64,000 nt of DNA from Smittium mucronatum (Eukaryota > Kickxellomycota > Harpellomycetes > Harpellales > Legeriomycetaceae): positions 1-64,000 of the forward strand of contig LSSL01000287.1 in assembly GCA_001953115.1 (NCBI GenBank), read 5' to 3'. The first letter of the stretch is position 1. Each line of letters opens with the position of its first letter. Shown here in pieces: positions 37,701 through 50,109 of the stretch. The position numbers were made by a program, and so were the translations under genes. Below the pieces are notes generated by a model, which had not been told where the DNA came from, ran no database searches, and saw only the letters and a list, made by a program, of their open reading frames with translations.

Positions 37701-40700
37701 ATTTATTAAGATTAATATTTTAATTTATTAATATATTATGAATATTTAAATACAAAATTTGTGCTATATGGTATTAAAAAGATATAAATTTGAACTATTT
37801 AGGATAATTTTTAGAAATTATTCTTAAAATATGCATAAATAAGTTTAAATAAGTTTTCCTCTTTTTTAGGTTTCGTTAATTAAATAAATCTATATTTTAT
37901 CATAAATTTCAAAATAAAAATATTTTTATTAACTTAGTCTAAGAATTTATAATTATTAAAGCTCTCTATTTGCAATAGCTAAAATTCGGGGTTTAATTAT
38001 TTTTTTTGCTTAAATAAATTTTTCATTTAAAAAATATTTTGTTAAATACAGTTTTTTTATCTTTTGAATTATCAGGATTTTTTATTGGAAAGCTTATGAA
38101 GCCTGAAAATAAATTTTAAACTTTGCTTTACTAAAAAAATTATTCATATAAACCTTACTTTTTGCACAAAAATAAATTTCCTCGAAAAAGGATCTAAAAA
38201 TTAATAAAAAACAAAAAAATTTGAAATTGACATGTGTAATGATTTAATGCATATGATAATATTTTTATTCATACTCATAAAACTAGTTAAAATTCACTTT
38301 TTAATTTTTCGAATAGTGAAAAAATATTTAATGACTTTATTTTTATCTATGGAAAATCCAACTATTTTTTAACAATCACAAATATTAATTTCTTGGTAAA
38401 ATAAAAATTTAAATATACCTAAAAAGTAGAAACTTTCTCAATAATTTTGAATTTTAACATATTTTATCCATTTCAATTTATGTTTTTAAACTAAATGATA
38501 CAATCAACGATTCGTGATAGATTAATTATCCATGCATATTTACTTTATGTTTTTTTTGAAATAATTTATTAATATTTAATTTTAATTTTTTATTTTAAAA
38601 GGAAAATTCATGGAGGAAAAAATTCATCTCATAATTACGAAAAGCAATGATACTTCAAAATACGATGAATGCTAAATTTATAATATTAAATCTTATTATA
38701 AATCTGTATGGGTACAAAGTTTTTTTCATTTTTATTTACTTAATGTTATGAAATATTTAAACATTAAAAATTCAAAATATGTGAAGGAGGAAATTCATTT
38801 TATTAAATTGATGATATTAATTTTGATTTTTTTCGATTTTTATTTCGAGTAAGTATGATTTTAGTTTGATAAAATTTACTCATAATTAAACCAATTTTCA
38901 AAAAAATAAAGAATATCTTGTAAGACTAATAAAAAAAAAAAAATTTAATCAGAAAAGGGTTTTTAATTTTTATTTTGTAATAATATTTCATTTAGCTTAT
39001 CTTTTCAAATATTTAGGTATATTGATAAAAATATGATACTATGTTAATTAATTAATAAAAATTAATTAAAACATACAAGCGAATTACAGATTTATCATAG
39101 TATCTCAGAATAATTCATTTGAGATATAATTTTTTTGGCTTTTATTTTAAAATAATTCAAATCCTAGCAATAAATGAGAAGAATTAATCGTATTTGAATA
39201 TAATGATTTTTTTAAATAAAAAATTATGTAATTTTAAGCATCTTTAAGAAATAGCGATATATGATTTAAATTAAATATAAAAATAATGCTTTTTTTATCA
39301 AAAATTCTATTAAAATTACTCATTAACGCTATGAAAAGCCAAGTGGTATTTTTATTAATTAAAAATCAAGAAAATATAAATATAAATACCTATTTAATTA
39401 ATAACAATATAAAAAGAATGAGAATGAGAAAATAGGAAAAAATTGAATTTTCTGGGTTTAAATTTTAAAAAAAATTTCATCACAAAAATAAAGAGATATT
39501 TTATTGTTAACAAATCAGAATTCAAAAATAAATTTCTAGACCCTTATCAATAATTAAACACAAACCATATGGGATTATTTTTTCCAAGAAAATCATATTA
39601 TCAATCAGTAAATATTTTATACTGGTATAAAAATTAACTATATATTTGAACTTTGGTATGAATAATGTACATTATTTAATTAAAAAAGCAATTTTAAATC
39701 AATATTTGAATTTAATAGAGGTGAATATACAGTATTTTTTGCAATTTATACAAAATTAATATCTCCAAATCACAATGATATTATTTATATTATTCATCTA
39801 GATATATTTTTTAATAAATAAAAAAAAGAAAAAAAAATTTTAAAAAAATTTTAAAAATATATATATTAATAAATACTTCAGTTAAATTTGGTGAAAATTT
39901 AAAAATATGAAACAAATTTTGAAGTCATTTGGAGACCTTAATCTGCAAGCAGTCAACTTAAACATTCAGAATTCAATATCACTTGAAAATATTATTCTCA
40001 CATATATATTTTAAATGAATTCTAAATAAAGTTGAAATAATAATAATTGCGAAAAATTCATAGCACTAATCAAGAGATAATTAAAAATTTTACTTATTTA
40101 ATAATTCAAAATAAAGATTTTATAATATTTTAGATAATGGCGTATAAAAAATATGAATATTAAGCAGCCTATTTCTCTCAAAAAAAAACATTACTACCTT
40201 TAATCATTTTATACTGCAAATTCATTAAATATAAGTAGTATATAATCTCCCAATAACATACCTTTAATGGTTTAACTTTTTATTTTAAACGATTTTTTTT
40301 AAAAGCATCAATGGTTTAAATATTCTCTTAAAGAATGAAAGGCATAAGGTATGGTGTCTTTTTGGATAAATCTGTATAAAAAAATAATAAATTGATGGTA
40401 AAAAAATATCCAGCATTAATGATTCTAAAAAATCTTGTACTTTTTTCGTATTAAGACATTATACAAAATATATTCAACATGTCTAAAATAAAACTCAAAA
40501 TAAATTTTACCCTAAAAAAAAAGTTCAAGTTACGGAAATATTTTAATTTTACCATAAAATTTTTTTCACATAATCAGAAAATATTTTTAGCTTAAATTTT
40601 TATTTAAATACTTGATTTAAAAACATTAAAGCAATTAATTATAAATTTGAATTTAAAATGATGGAATATCCGATTATATCTAGATATATAGAAAATATAG

Positions 40701-42339
40701 AAAAAAAATCACTATAATCATATTAATATAAACTAAAAATGATTATTTTCTGATAATCAGATCTTTTTGAATGTATTTAATAAAAATTAATTTTAAAACT
40801 TGATTATTAGAAAAAGTTTAGACGTGGCACACAGTGTTAGTTAGAGACCCTCTAGGTGAGACTTATCATATTATGTATAAGTATTTTATATTTATATTAA
40901 AATTTGGGATATATGAATAATAGACGGAAATTATCCAAATAATAATAATAATCATAAGAAATTAAAAAAATTATTGATTTTTAGTTTTTTTCTTATTTTA
41001 AACTATATATATTTATCATTTTTGAAGGTTTATTTTGTAAATAATGGAAAATAATAGTGGGATATTTTCATTTAATAAGTATTATTTATAATTTGATGAT
41101 TTATTATTCTTTTTTTTTAAAATCATGTTTTGTAAACTACTAGCCAAAATTATAGGCTTTAATATTTTATTTAAAAATATTTTGTCTTAGAAATTTTGTT
41201 TTATGGAAATGGAAAATAAATATAATGACAAAATTTCTCTATTTCCTCTATGCAAACTCATATCACATAATATATAATAATTATTTACTTTAATTTGTAA
41301 AGTTTATATTGTGGTCAATTTAAAATAAAAAGGAATGTTTCTCTTTTAGCCACCTCACATTCATCTGTGTGAATCTATCTAAATAATGAATTTGAAGTGG
41401 TATTATTAAGATCATGCTTTGTGATAAAAAATGAGGAAAAAATCTTATTAAGCCTAAAAATCTTTTCAGCTTATGTTAGTAAAGGATTTATAACCATTAA
41501 ATTTGATAATAGTAGAATTTTTAACAATTTTTATTTTACATTATAAATATTTTCTATATTCTACACTAATACACTGATTTCACCTTAATTTTCGATCATT
41601 TTTAATTTTTTCTAAGGCTTAAAAAAAATTGCTCCAAAAGCATATTATTTAAAATTCTACTAATAAATACAATAAAAAAAATTGGATTAAAGAAATATAT
41701 TACTCTTTTCTACTAATTTATTTTCTTTAATTTATTTTTAGAGTAATAAAAGGCTTTTTCTGTTATAAATTGAGTTTCAAATCTTTTTATTTGACGAAAG
41801 AACAGGCTGATTTTTTTAAAATTGTTGGGTAAAATAACAATAAATTTAAAATGCGTATTTAATGAATATATCTATATGATAAATAACTTATACTTTATAA
41901 TAAAAACCCATATAGTTAAATATAGGGCTTTTAAATAACAAAAAGGTTGAAAAATATGGTTTTTTCTTAAGGATTAGTCAAAAAATATTCCCTTATCAGT
42001 ATTTTTTTTAACCAAGTATACCATACATTTATTACAAACCATAATCCTAAATTAAACATCATTTTTTTAATATAATCATAACTTTCGACCCATAGAATTT
42101 AAAATTTTTATTTATACTTTAAATTATATTAATAAATAAATTTAGCATTTTTAATTCGAAATATTTAATCATTTAACATAATATATTTATGGCTAATAAA
42201 AAAAATAATTTAGACCCAAACCATTTTTTAACCTATTTAAATTTAAGAAAATTTTATTGGGTACTTTTTTCGGAGATTTACCCATCTCTTAACATATACT
42301 TTTAACTCTAGGGTTTCGTTGGGTTCGAATTCAGTTAAT
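34741..42339. other. AT-rich, no gene seen
   Basis: About 7.6 kb without a credible ORF. The 67-codon frame at 36846-37049 is Phe/Asn/Ile-rich and runs through a T/C tract. A 10-bp inverted repeat 'TATAAAATAT'/'ATATTTTATA' surrounds 'GGGTTCGA' near 37450-37477; it is not a tRNA. A GC-richer patch at 40818-40865 ('GACGTGGCACACAGTG', 'GAGACCCTCTAGGTGAG') has no frame. Confidence 0.55.
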
Positions 42340-42391
42340 AAAATACTTTATCTTGTCCGGCTTTTATCATGATAAAAGGTTAAAGTATTTT
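42340..42391. repeat. Nested palindrome / hairpin
   Basis: 'AAAATACTTTA' (42340-42350) pairs with 'TAAAGTATTTT' (42381-42391). Inside them lies a perfect 18-bp palindrome 'CTTTTATCATGATAAAAG' (42361-42378) and the short GC-rich word 'GTCCGG'. No coding context is seen. Confidence 0.6.
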
Positions 42392-43057
42392 GTATAAGGT
42401 TTTTTATTTTAAAAGAAGATATTAAATAACTCCCTGATATGAATCAATTTCATGGTAAAAATCAATCTTTTACGGTAAAGTTCCAAACTTTTTATAGTCA
42501 TATATAGGTTTTTTTATTATAGAAAGGGGAAATAGAAGGTGTAAAATAAATTTGAACTACATAATAAATGTGCTAAAAAAAAACAAAAGCACCACTCATA
42601 AAGATGATCAAATTTATAAAAAATATACAAATAAAATTATCTGTTTGTAATAAAAACTAAGAAATTCTTTTCTAATCATCACGAAAAAACTATGATAAAA
42701 TTTTATGTGAAAAATGATTGAATATGATGGGTCTCTAGTGGATCGGAAAGAATTTACTATATATAATATTTAACTTGAATTTATTTTTATTTTTCATCTT
42801 TAACTTCGTTTTTTAAAGGATTAGATTTTATTTTCGGAATTTTTTTTAATTATATTGACTTTAAACGGAAAATATTTATAAATTCAAATAAATCTTAAAT
42901 ATTAGATTCTTGTGCAAAATGGTAATTTTTATGCATATTACTTTTATTTTAGGTACAAATTTTATTTATATTTTTCTCGGATACATAGAATAATTACATG
43001 AAAATAAACGAATTTTATTATAAAAAAAGTATTTTTTGCGAAAATATAATTTAAAAT
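42392..43057. other. AT-rich, no gene seen
   Basis: Only short frames between the hairpin and the SINE-like element. Confidence 0.5.
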
Positions 43058-43066
43058 ACAACATTT

Positions 43067-43709
43067 CCTTGAACCAATGCCCAGTGGGTACGGAGCCGCT
43101 AGAGCGACAGATGGGAGTGGGATGAAATTTGATTATTTTTTTCCTTTTATTGTATTTTTATTTTAGTTTTTTTCTAGTATTTAAATATTATAAATAAATT
43201 NNNNNNNNNNNNNNNNNNNNNNNNNNNNNNNNNNNNNNNNNNNNNNNNNNNNNNNNNNNNNNNNNNNNNNNNNNNNNNNNNNNNNNNNNNNNNNNNNNNN
43301 NNNNNNNNNNNNNNNNNNNNNNNNNNNNNNNNNNNNNNNNNNNNNNNNNNNNNNNNNNNNNNNNNNNNNNNNNNNNNNNNNNNNNNNNNNNNNNNNNNNN
43401 NNNNNNNNNNNNNNNNNNNNNNNNNNNNNNNNNNNNNNNNNNNNNNNNNNNNNNNNNNNNNNNNNNNNNNNNNNNNNNNNNNNNNNNNNNNNNNNNNNNN
43501 NNNNNNNNNNNNNNNNNNNNNNNNNNNNNNNNNNNNNNNNNNNNNNNNNNNNNNNNNNNNNNNNNNNNNNNNNNNNNNNNNNNNNNNNNNNNNNNNNNNN
43601 NNNNNNNNNNNNNNNNNNNNNNNNNNNNNNNNNNNNNNNNNNNNNNNNNNNNNNNNNNNNNNNNNNNNNNNNNNNNNNNNNNNNAAAAAAAAAAAAAAAA
43701 AAAAAAAAC
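43067..43709 (+). mobile_element. SINE-like retroposon with target-site duplication; tail interrupted by assembly gap
   Basis: The body begins 'CCTTGAACCAATGCCCAGTG', carries the core 'GGTACGGAGCCGCTAGAGCG' and 'ACAGATGGGAGTGGGATG', and then has a T-rich segment with 'TAGTATTTAAATATTATAAA' running into the gap at 43201. After the gap comes A24 (43685-43708). The 9-bp word 'ACAACATTT' stands directly before the body (43058-43066) and again just after the poly(A) (43710-43718). This is the expected mark of target-primed reverse transcription. The true element is probably only about 135 bp plus poly(A), so the 484 N may overstate the missing length. No ORF. No clear tRNA A/B box is recognised. 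Confidence 0.8.
43201..43684. other. Assembly gap (484 N)
   Basis: Run of N inside the 3' part of the SINE-like element. Long open frames across it are artefacts. Confidence 0.99.
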
Positions 43710-43718
43710 ACAACATTT

Positions 43719-44511
43719 ATCGATATTTGATAATTTTATAAGGTTCAATTACTAATTAAAAAATTATTAAAAATTATTAAAAATTATCTAATATTAATTT
43801 AATATATATTTTTTTTAATAAAATATTTATTAAGGCGTTTTTTGGTTTTATATTTGTCTTTATGGGCTTAATTTTTAAATTTTTTTATTAAATTTTGTTA
43901 ATTATTTAAAAATTAGATTCTTTTTTATATTAAATCGGCTATTAAACTAATTCGTGGCTACTCCAAGAAATTGTCTTCATATAGATATAAGATATGTATT
44001 TTTTTGGTAAATTTTCGTATTTAACAGCTATTTTTTTCCAGACGCTAAAAGGTTCTCAAAGTGATTTTTTTATCTTCATTAATCTGGCTAATCTGGATTT
44101 ATAAATAATAAAAAAATTTATTCTTCTGTGAAAATATCCCATAATTCATAAGCATATATTAAATTGTTTTAAGCTTTTTTTTGGAAGTTTATTGTACTTT
44201 TTTATAATATTTTAAAGATAAAAATGGTTTATTACTCATTTTATGTGTATCATAAAAACTTTTGATTATCATCCACTCATATAAGACAAAATAATTAGAA
44301 AGTAAAATATTTTTAATTTGAAAATAAAAATTTATTTGTTTTATGATAACATGAAAAATGAAAAGTGACTATATGATATTGGTGAAAATTAAAATAAATA
44401 TTAAATTAAGCAAAAAAATTTCAATGTTACATTTATTATAATAATAAATTCCATTTAAAATTTATTTCTTACATCAATTCAATAACAAAAAATTAAATGC
44501 GAATAAGTCGT
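43719..44511. other. AT-rich, no gene seen
   Basis: A/T-rich spacer between two SINE-like copies. 'ATTATTAAAA' repeats two to three times near 43764-43790. Confidence 0.5.
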
Positions 44512-44603
44512 CCTTGAACCAATTTCCAGTGGTTACTGATCCGTTAGAGCGGGGGAGGGGTGTAGTGTAAATATATCTTTTAATATTTTTAAATATGCTA
44601 TGT
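44512..44603 (+). mobile_element. SINE-like repeat, diverged copy
   Basis: It starts 'CCTTGAACCAATTTCCAGTG' and continues 'GGTTACTGATCCGTTAGAGCG', the family core with substitutions, then 'GGGGGAGGGGTG'. The 3' part is decayed and no poly(A) or target duplication is clear. The 5' end coincides exactly with that of the other copies. Confidence 0.65.
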
Positions 44604-45081
44604 TTTAAAAGTATTTGTACTTAAAACTACGTTTTTTACACAAAATTAGACAATTATAAGCAGATTTTCTTTTTTTCCAATACATATCTTTAAATATTCT
44701 GTATTCATACAAAAAACATTAGAAATCTTTTTATTTTACAGTTATATTTAATCTAATACTTTATATAGTTAAAATTATTCCAAGGTAAATAAATTGGGGT
44801 TTCTCAGAATCCTGAAAATTTGCTATAAATTTTCACTGCTTTTATAATTAGAAAACTTTAAAGGGTTAATTGAACTTGATGTATCTTTTGTAAAATTCCA
44901 AAAACTTCTAAGGTGGTTATGATAGGTAATATGGTTGCGAAACTTTTTTTTGGCGAATAAAAATTATGGAATCTATTGACTAAAACTTTTAATCTCCAGA
45001 AATAGAACTTAACTTCGTGTTGGCTTATCACTTTTATAGATAAAAAAAAACCGGCCTCAAAAATAATCTGCAATATAATTC

Positions 45082-46395
45082 ATTACCAGTGCGATTGAAA
45101 AATTTAAAGAGATTAAAGGCTCGATATTGGATATAATTTCAAATAAAAAAAATAGCTCCAATTATTTGAATTGTTTTAAAAAGGGTTACAATCATTGGTT
45201 ATAATGTTAATTATCCACTAGAAATATTATACTAGGATTATTTCGTACTAAATTCGTTCTATTGAATAGTTTAGATTGGTTTCAAAATAAGCTTCATTTT
45301 GGAATAAGCGTAAAATTTTCAATTAAGCGCGTTTTATTCAAAATGAATTCTTTTTTTCAAATTTTCGAATAATATAACTTTGTAACAGGCTTATAATGAT
45401 TTTCAATTTTTGAAAAGAATTGGATCAAAAGTTTCAAATTATAATTTTAAATCTGCAGATTAAAAATTAAAATTTTTTTTGTTACATTATATAAATAAAA
45501 TGATAGGCATATGTGATTTTGGTATTTTAATCTAAGGCATAAAACTATAACTCAAATAGGCTTTATGAATAAAAATCCAACTAAAGCATAAATTTTTATT
45601 TTATTTACTTTTTAAACTCTAGTTTTGATTATTAAAAATAATAAAAAGACTCATATTTCAATTATAGGTTTGGAAAAATTAAATATAATTTTTATAGAAA
45701 ATTTTCTTTTTTTATCAGAAAAATTATCCATATCTTTTATTCAGCAATTTATCAAACTATAAATATGAATCAAAATTATGAAAAGTATAACGGCAAATGA
45801 AATAAATTCTTATTTTTTGTTATCAGACAGTTATGTTTTTAGGTTTCAAATTTCTGACGAAAATTTTTACAAGTTATAACAGATTTCATGATTATATTGA
45901 TGCATCTCTAATATATACCACTTTATTTTTTATTTATACAGTCATTTCTTTTAATAACTAGATAAATTTATATATCTATATAAAACCTTCAAATTTTTAT
46001 TTTGATAAAAAATGTAATTTACGAGAAAAATTTCATTTTTTTGTAAATTGGAGTTATTTTTTGATAAATTTTATAAAAATCTATGGAACGTCAAGATATT
46101 TTTAATGTTCTTATAACTTAACTAAAAGTTATCATTTTGATAAAAACGCGCTTAATTGAAAATTTTACGCTTATTATAAAATGAAGCTTATTTTGAAACC
46201 AATCTAAACTATTCAATAGAACGCATTTAGTACGAAATAATCCTAGTATAACATTTCTAGTAAATATTTAACATGTTAACATATGTTTGTAACCCTTTTT
46301 AAAACAATTTAAATAATTGGAACTATTTTTTTATTTGAAATTATATCCAATGTCGAGCCTTTAACCCCTTTTAATGGCTCAATTGCACCAGTAGC
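45082..46395. mobile_element. Second inverted-repeat element (arms about 265 bp, no transposase)
   Basis: Arms 45082-45346 and 46132-46395 are reverse complements at about 90% identity. Shared words are 'GGATTATTTCGTACTAAAT', 'TTTCAAAATAAGCTTCATTT', 'TAAGCGTAAAATTTTCAAT' and 'TAAGCGCGTTTT'. The 785-bp interior has no open frame and no homology to the MULE relics. It is compatible with a non-autonomous long-inverted-repeat transposon older than the one at 26.6 kb. No target duplication is obvious. Confidence 0.6.
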
Positions 46396-49300
46396 CTAAT
46401 CAACTTTAAAAAAACTGCCAAATAAAAAGAGTGTTTGTTTTTTGTGTAATAATACGGATGATTAAGGGGTTTTATTAGTAAAAAAAGAAAAATTGTGTAT
46501 AAACGCATGTTTATTGTATATTTTCCTATTTTTGTGTAATTATGAATATTTTTGTGCATAAATAATTTTGACCGTTGTTATGTACTATTTTTATGTTGTT
46601 AAAATAAAAACTCATAGTTAAAAAAAATCAAATTAATTTTTAATTTAAGAAAAATTGTTTGATATACAAAATAAGTGCCACTAAATTCATCATTCTCAAC
46701 AAGAATTTTTTTTTTCAAAAATATAAAGATATAAAAATCCGAAAAAACAATTCTCTTTTTTTATCATTAGTTTTATTTATAAACTTGTTATAATTAGACT
46801 TTTTACGTTAAATTAAGATAAAAACAAAAATTATAAACAAAATAAAATTTTCTTATGCGGTTTTTTAGAATAACTTTCTTAATTTTGATTTTTTTATTCA
46901 AGTTTTTGTTTTTCGAAATTTTCAAGATTATTAATTATTTTTGTTTAATCTAAATAAACATCAATATATCATTATTTTTCTTTTAGAAAAATGTTATTTT
47001 TAACGCAAGGTTAGATTTTTTATGATATTTTTTATAGATGTTTAAAATCATCTTGTTACTAATGCCGAAATAATTTTTTTTGGAAATAGTTAGTTTGATT
47101 TGTTTTATTATTTTTTCATTATATAGAGGCATTTAAAACATTTTATCATGAATATTACGCACTTTTTTTTGGAATTCACTGAGTTGGATATATGTTTAAT
47201 TTCACATATTTCATAATATTATATATATGTAGATAGGTTCCTAGCTCAAGGTTACCTTTTCTCTTTAATTCTATAGATCAAAAGAACTTTCTCTGTTCAT
47301 CTCTGCGTTAACTTTATTCTGGGAAGTTTGATGTCTCTTGAGTCATTTTTTTTTCTAAATTTATGTTTGAATAATACAGTTTATTTGTATTTTTTCTTTT
47401 TTTTTATTATTTGTTTTTTTTTTACATATTTGAATAATGTTGAAATATAGAAAATTCAATAGCATTAAAATTATTAAAATTCTCTGGAAACGAGTATTAT
47501 TTTAGCAAATTTTGGGAAATATGTATATTACCCTAATAATTGACGCTCAAAGTTATTCAGTTAGATTTTCAGAGATCTTCTTGTGAGTTTAGTGGTTATT
47601 AAGTTTTTATAATTTTTCGGTTTTCAAAGTTTCAAGTTATATAATAACAGCACAAATTCGAATTAGTTTTTAACATTCTTTCCTCGTTGATTTCAAGGGC
47701 ACTCGTATGACTTTGATTTAATATTTTCATTGTATTATTTAATTATTTTTTTAATTATATCAAAATTAGTCCATTAGTAAAGGATTAGCTCTTTTTATTC
47801 CTTCTAAATGATTTTTAATCTTTTAAAATCCTATTTTTTCATATTCTCTTTATAAATTATATCTTTTTAATTTTTTTGTGATCATTTTTTATTAATAAGT
47901 TTAGATTTTTAGGTTTAAAGTCTTTTTTGTAATAATAATTGGCTTAAATTTCTTTATCGAGTTATTTTATTCTAATTTTTGATCAAAATTGCTTTTAAGA
48001 AATTCTTTGATAGATCTTGTACACTTACACACATATATATAAATATCAATTTTATAATATTAATTTTTTTTAAACCTTTAAAAAGTATTTTAAACGGATT
48101 TTTTTTTATTTTCACGTGAATTTGTCTTAAAATTAAAATTAAAATCAATTTTTCTTTATGATTCTGAAAAAGACAAAAAATTTATTACGACTCATATTAT
48201 CTTGTTAATTTCCGAAAAATTCACATTTTTTAGAATAATGGTTGCCAAAATCAATTTTATAGATTACTAAAGATTTACTAGAATTTTTTTTCATTTAAAT
48301 TTGTGAAATATGTCAAAAAGTTGGTATTTTTTTTAGGGAATGTGTTTATAATATTTAAATACTAGACAACGCTATTAAAAAAATGTCATAAAAGAAAAGT
48401 ATGAGTAGTAAATTTTGCCTCACTCCTTTCTGTTATTCTCTGTTTTCTTGCTCATAGGTATTTTTTCAAAGATAATCACCTGATAAAAACCTTAATTAGC
48501 CTTGATTTTTGATTTTTATGCAACAAGTTGTATAATTATAGATTTTTTGATAAATTGATCTATAATAAATGTATAATTTTTATTTATTTTATTGTTTAAT
48601 ATGCAAAATAGTTCAAAGCATCCTTTTTTTAAAAAGAATATTAAAAAATTTTGAAATGATATAATAAGGTTTTATTTTTAAAATCTCAATCATAATTTCT
48701 TGAATTTTTTTGAAAATTTTATTTATTTCCTTTTCACTATTTATTGATCATTGATCATTACTAAATCACTTATTTTGCAAAAAAAAATTAAAACCTGTCT
48801 TAATCCTTTTTATTATTATTATTTCATTTATTAATGATTTTATGCGGCTCTATGTGAAATATTAAAATTTTTATTATTTTGGATATTTAAACTTGGTTTA
48901 GCACAGTTGAAATTTTTTTCTTTCAATCTTTATAAAGCTTTTTTAATGAAAAGTGTACTCCAAAATATAATTATACAACCAAATGATTGTTTTCGAAAAA
49001 TTAATTGTCACAGGAGAAAAAAAAATTAATCCAATACTTTTAAATCATCCAGATATAAATTTACGTGAAAATAACCTCTTTTTAAAAATTAACTATTCAA
49101 ATGTTTATCTTGAAGAATTTCATTATATTTAAATTATATCTGATTTAAAAAAAAAAAAAATTTATTGTTATGTGTGCAATAATTTTAAAAAAACTTCTAT
49201 CTATTTTTTTCACTATTTACTTGGTTAATTAAAAAGAAACATTTTTATTTGAAGGTAAATAAATTGAATTTAAATTCTCAATAGGATCACGATATTGTTT

Positions 49301-49941
49301 TAATTTGGTATGGAATCGGTTCAAAATAGCTTAAAAACTCGCTTCAAAATCGGTCTTTTTTTTATTTGTCTAAAATGAGTTATATTGGGCGGATTCTGTA
49401 ATTTAGTCAAAAAATGAAAATATTAAACTTTCAAAATATATATTGGCTTTAAAATAACAAATAATCAACCAAACTAAAATTAAACATATGTAAATGATTT
49501 TTTTTTTTCAATTTTTAACATTAAATTAATTTATAAATATATTTATCTTACATTTATCTGAAATTTATTAAAAAAAGACTACCAGAGTTATTGGGATCAA
49601 TTTTTTTTTAACAATCGATTATTCCTTTGTAATTACTTTTATTTTCTAAATACAAGATTCAAAATCAAGCTTAAATGATGCATTTTTTAATTGGTGGAAA
49701 ATTACTGGTGAAATTTAATATAAAATGAAAATTTATTTGTTAATTTGAAAGCTTTTAAAAAATATATTTCGGATCAAATAAAATTGATTTTCACATAGGG
49801 ACCAACACTTTTTCTTGCAAATTTAAAGATTTTTTCTCTTCGATGTGATTTTTCAAAATAAAATAAGACAAGAGTTTTAAAAAAAATTGATTTATTTTTA
49901 AAAAATAAAAAATAGGACATGGAAAATTCTTATATTACTAT
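46396..49941. other. AT-rich, no gene seen
   Basis: No credible frame. The section 47250-47700 is richer in T and G on the plus strand and includes 'CTCTGTTCATCTCTGCGTTA', without coding potential. Confidence 0.55.
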
Positions 49942-49956
49942 AGTGATAAACATTAT

Positions 49957-50093
49957 ACCTTTAACCAATTCCAGTGGGTACAGAGCCGTTAGAGCAACAA
50001 ATGGGAGTGAGATGAAATAAATTAATATATTCTCCTTTTATTTTAGCTCTTTCTAATATTTAAATATTGTAAATAAATTCCCTTAAAAAAAAC
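49957..50093 (+). mobile_element. SINE-like retroposon with target-site duplication
   Basis: Body 'CCTTTAACCAATTCCAGTGG' with core 'GGTACAGAGCCGTTAGAGCA' and 'ACAAATGGGAGTGAGATG', T-rich middle, 'TATTTAAATATTGTAAATAA', 'ATTCCCTT' and A8. Flanks are near-identical: 'AGTGATAAACATTAT' (49942-49956) before and 'AGTGATAAATATCATT' (50094-50109) after. This gives a complete, gap-free copy of about 137 bp. Confidence 0.8.
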
Positions 50094-50109
50094 AGTGATA
50101 AATATCATT

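Noticed and set aside
42318..42330. tRNA B box 'GGGTTCGAATTC'
   Set aside because: No matching T stem, acceptor stem or A box can be drawn around it.
43174..43748. Three minus-strand ORFs of about 180 codons
   Set aside because: They are open only because the 484-N gap translates as X; flanks are poly-T/poly-A.
44858..45073. 71-codon minus-strand ORF ('LPIITTLEVFGILQKIHQV')
   Set aside because: No motif, and it lies just outside the inverted-repeat element without any copy for comparison; a chance frame is as likely.
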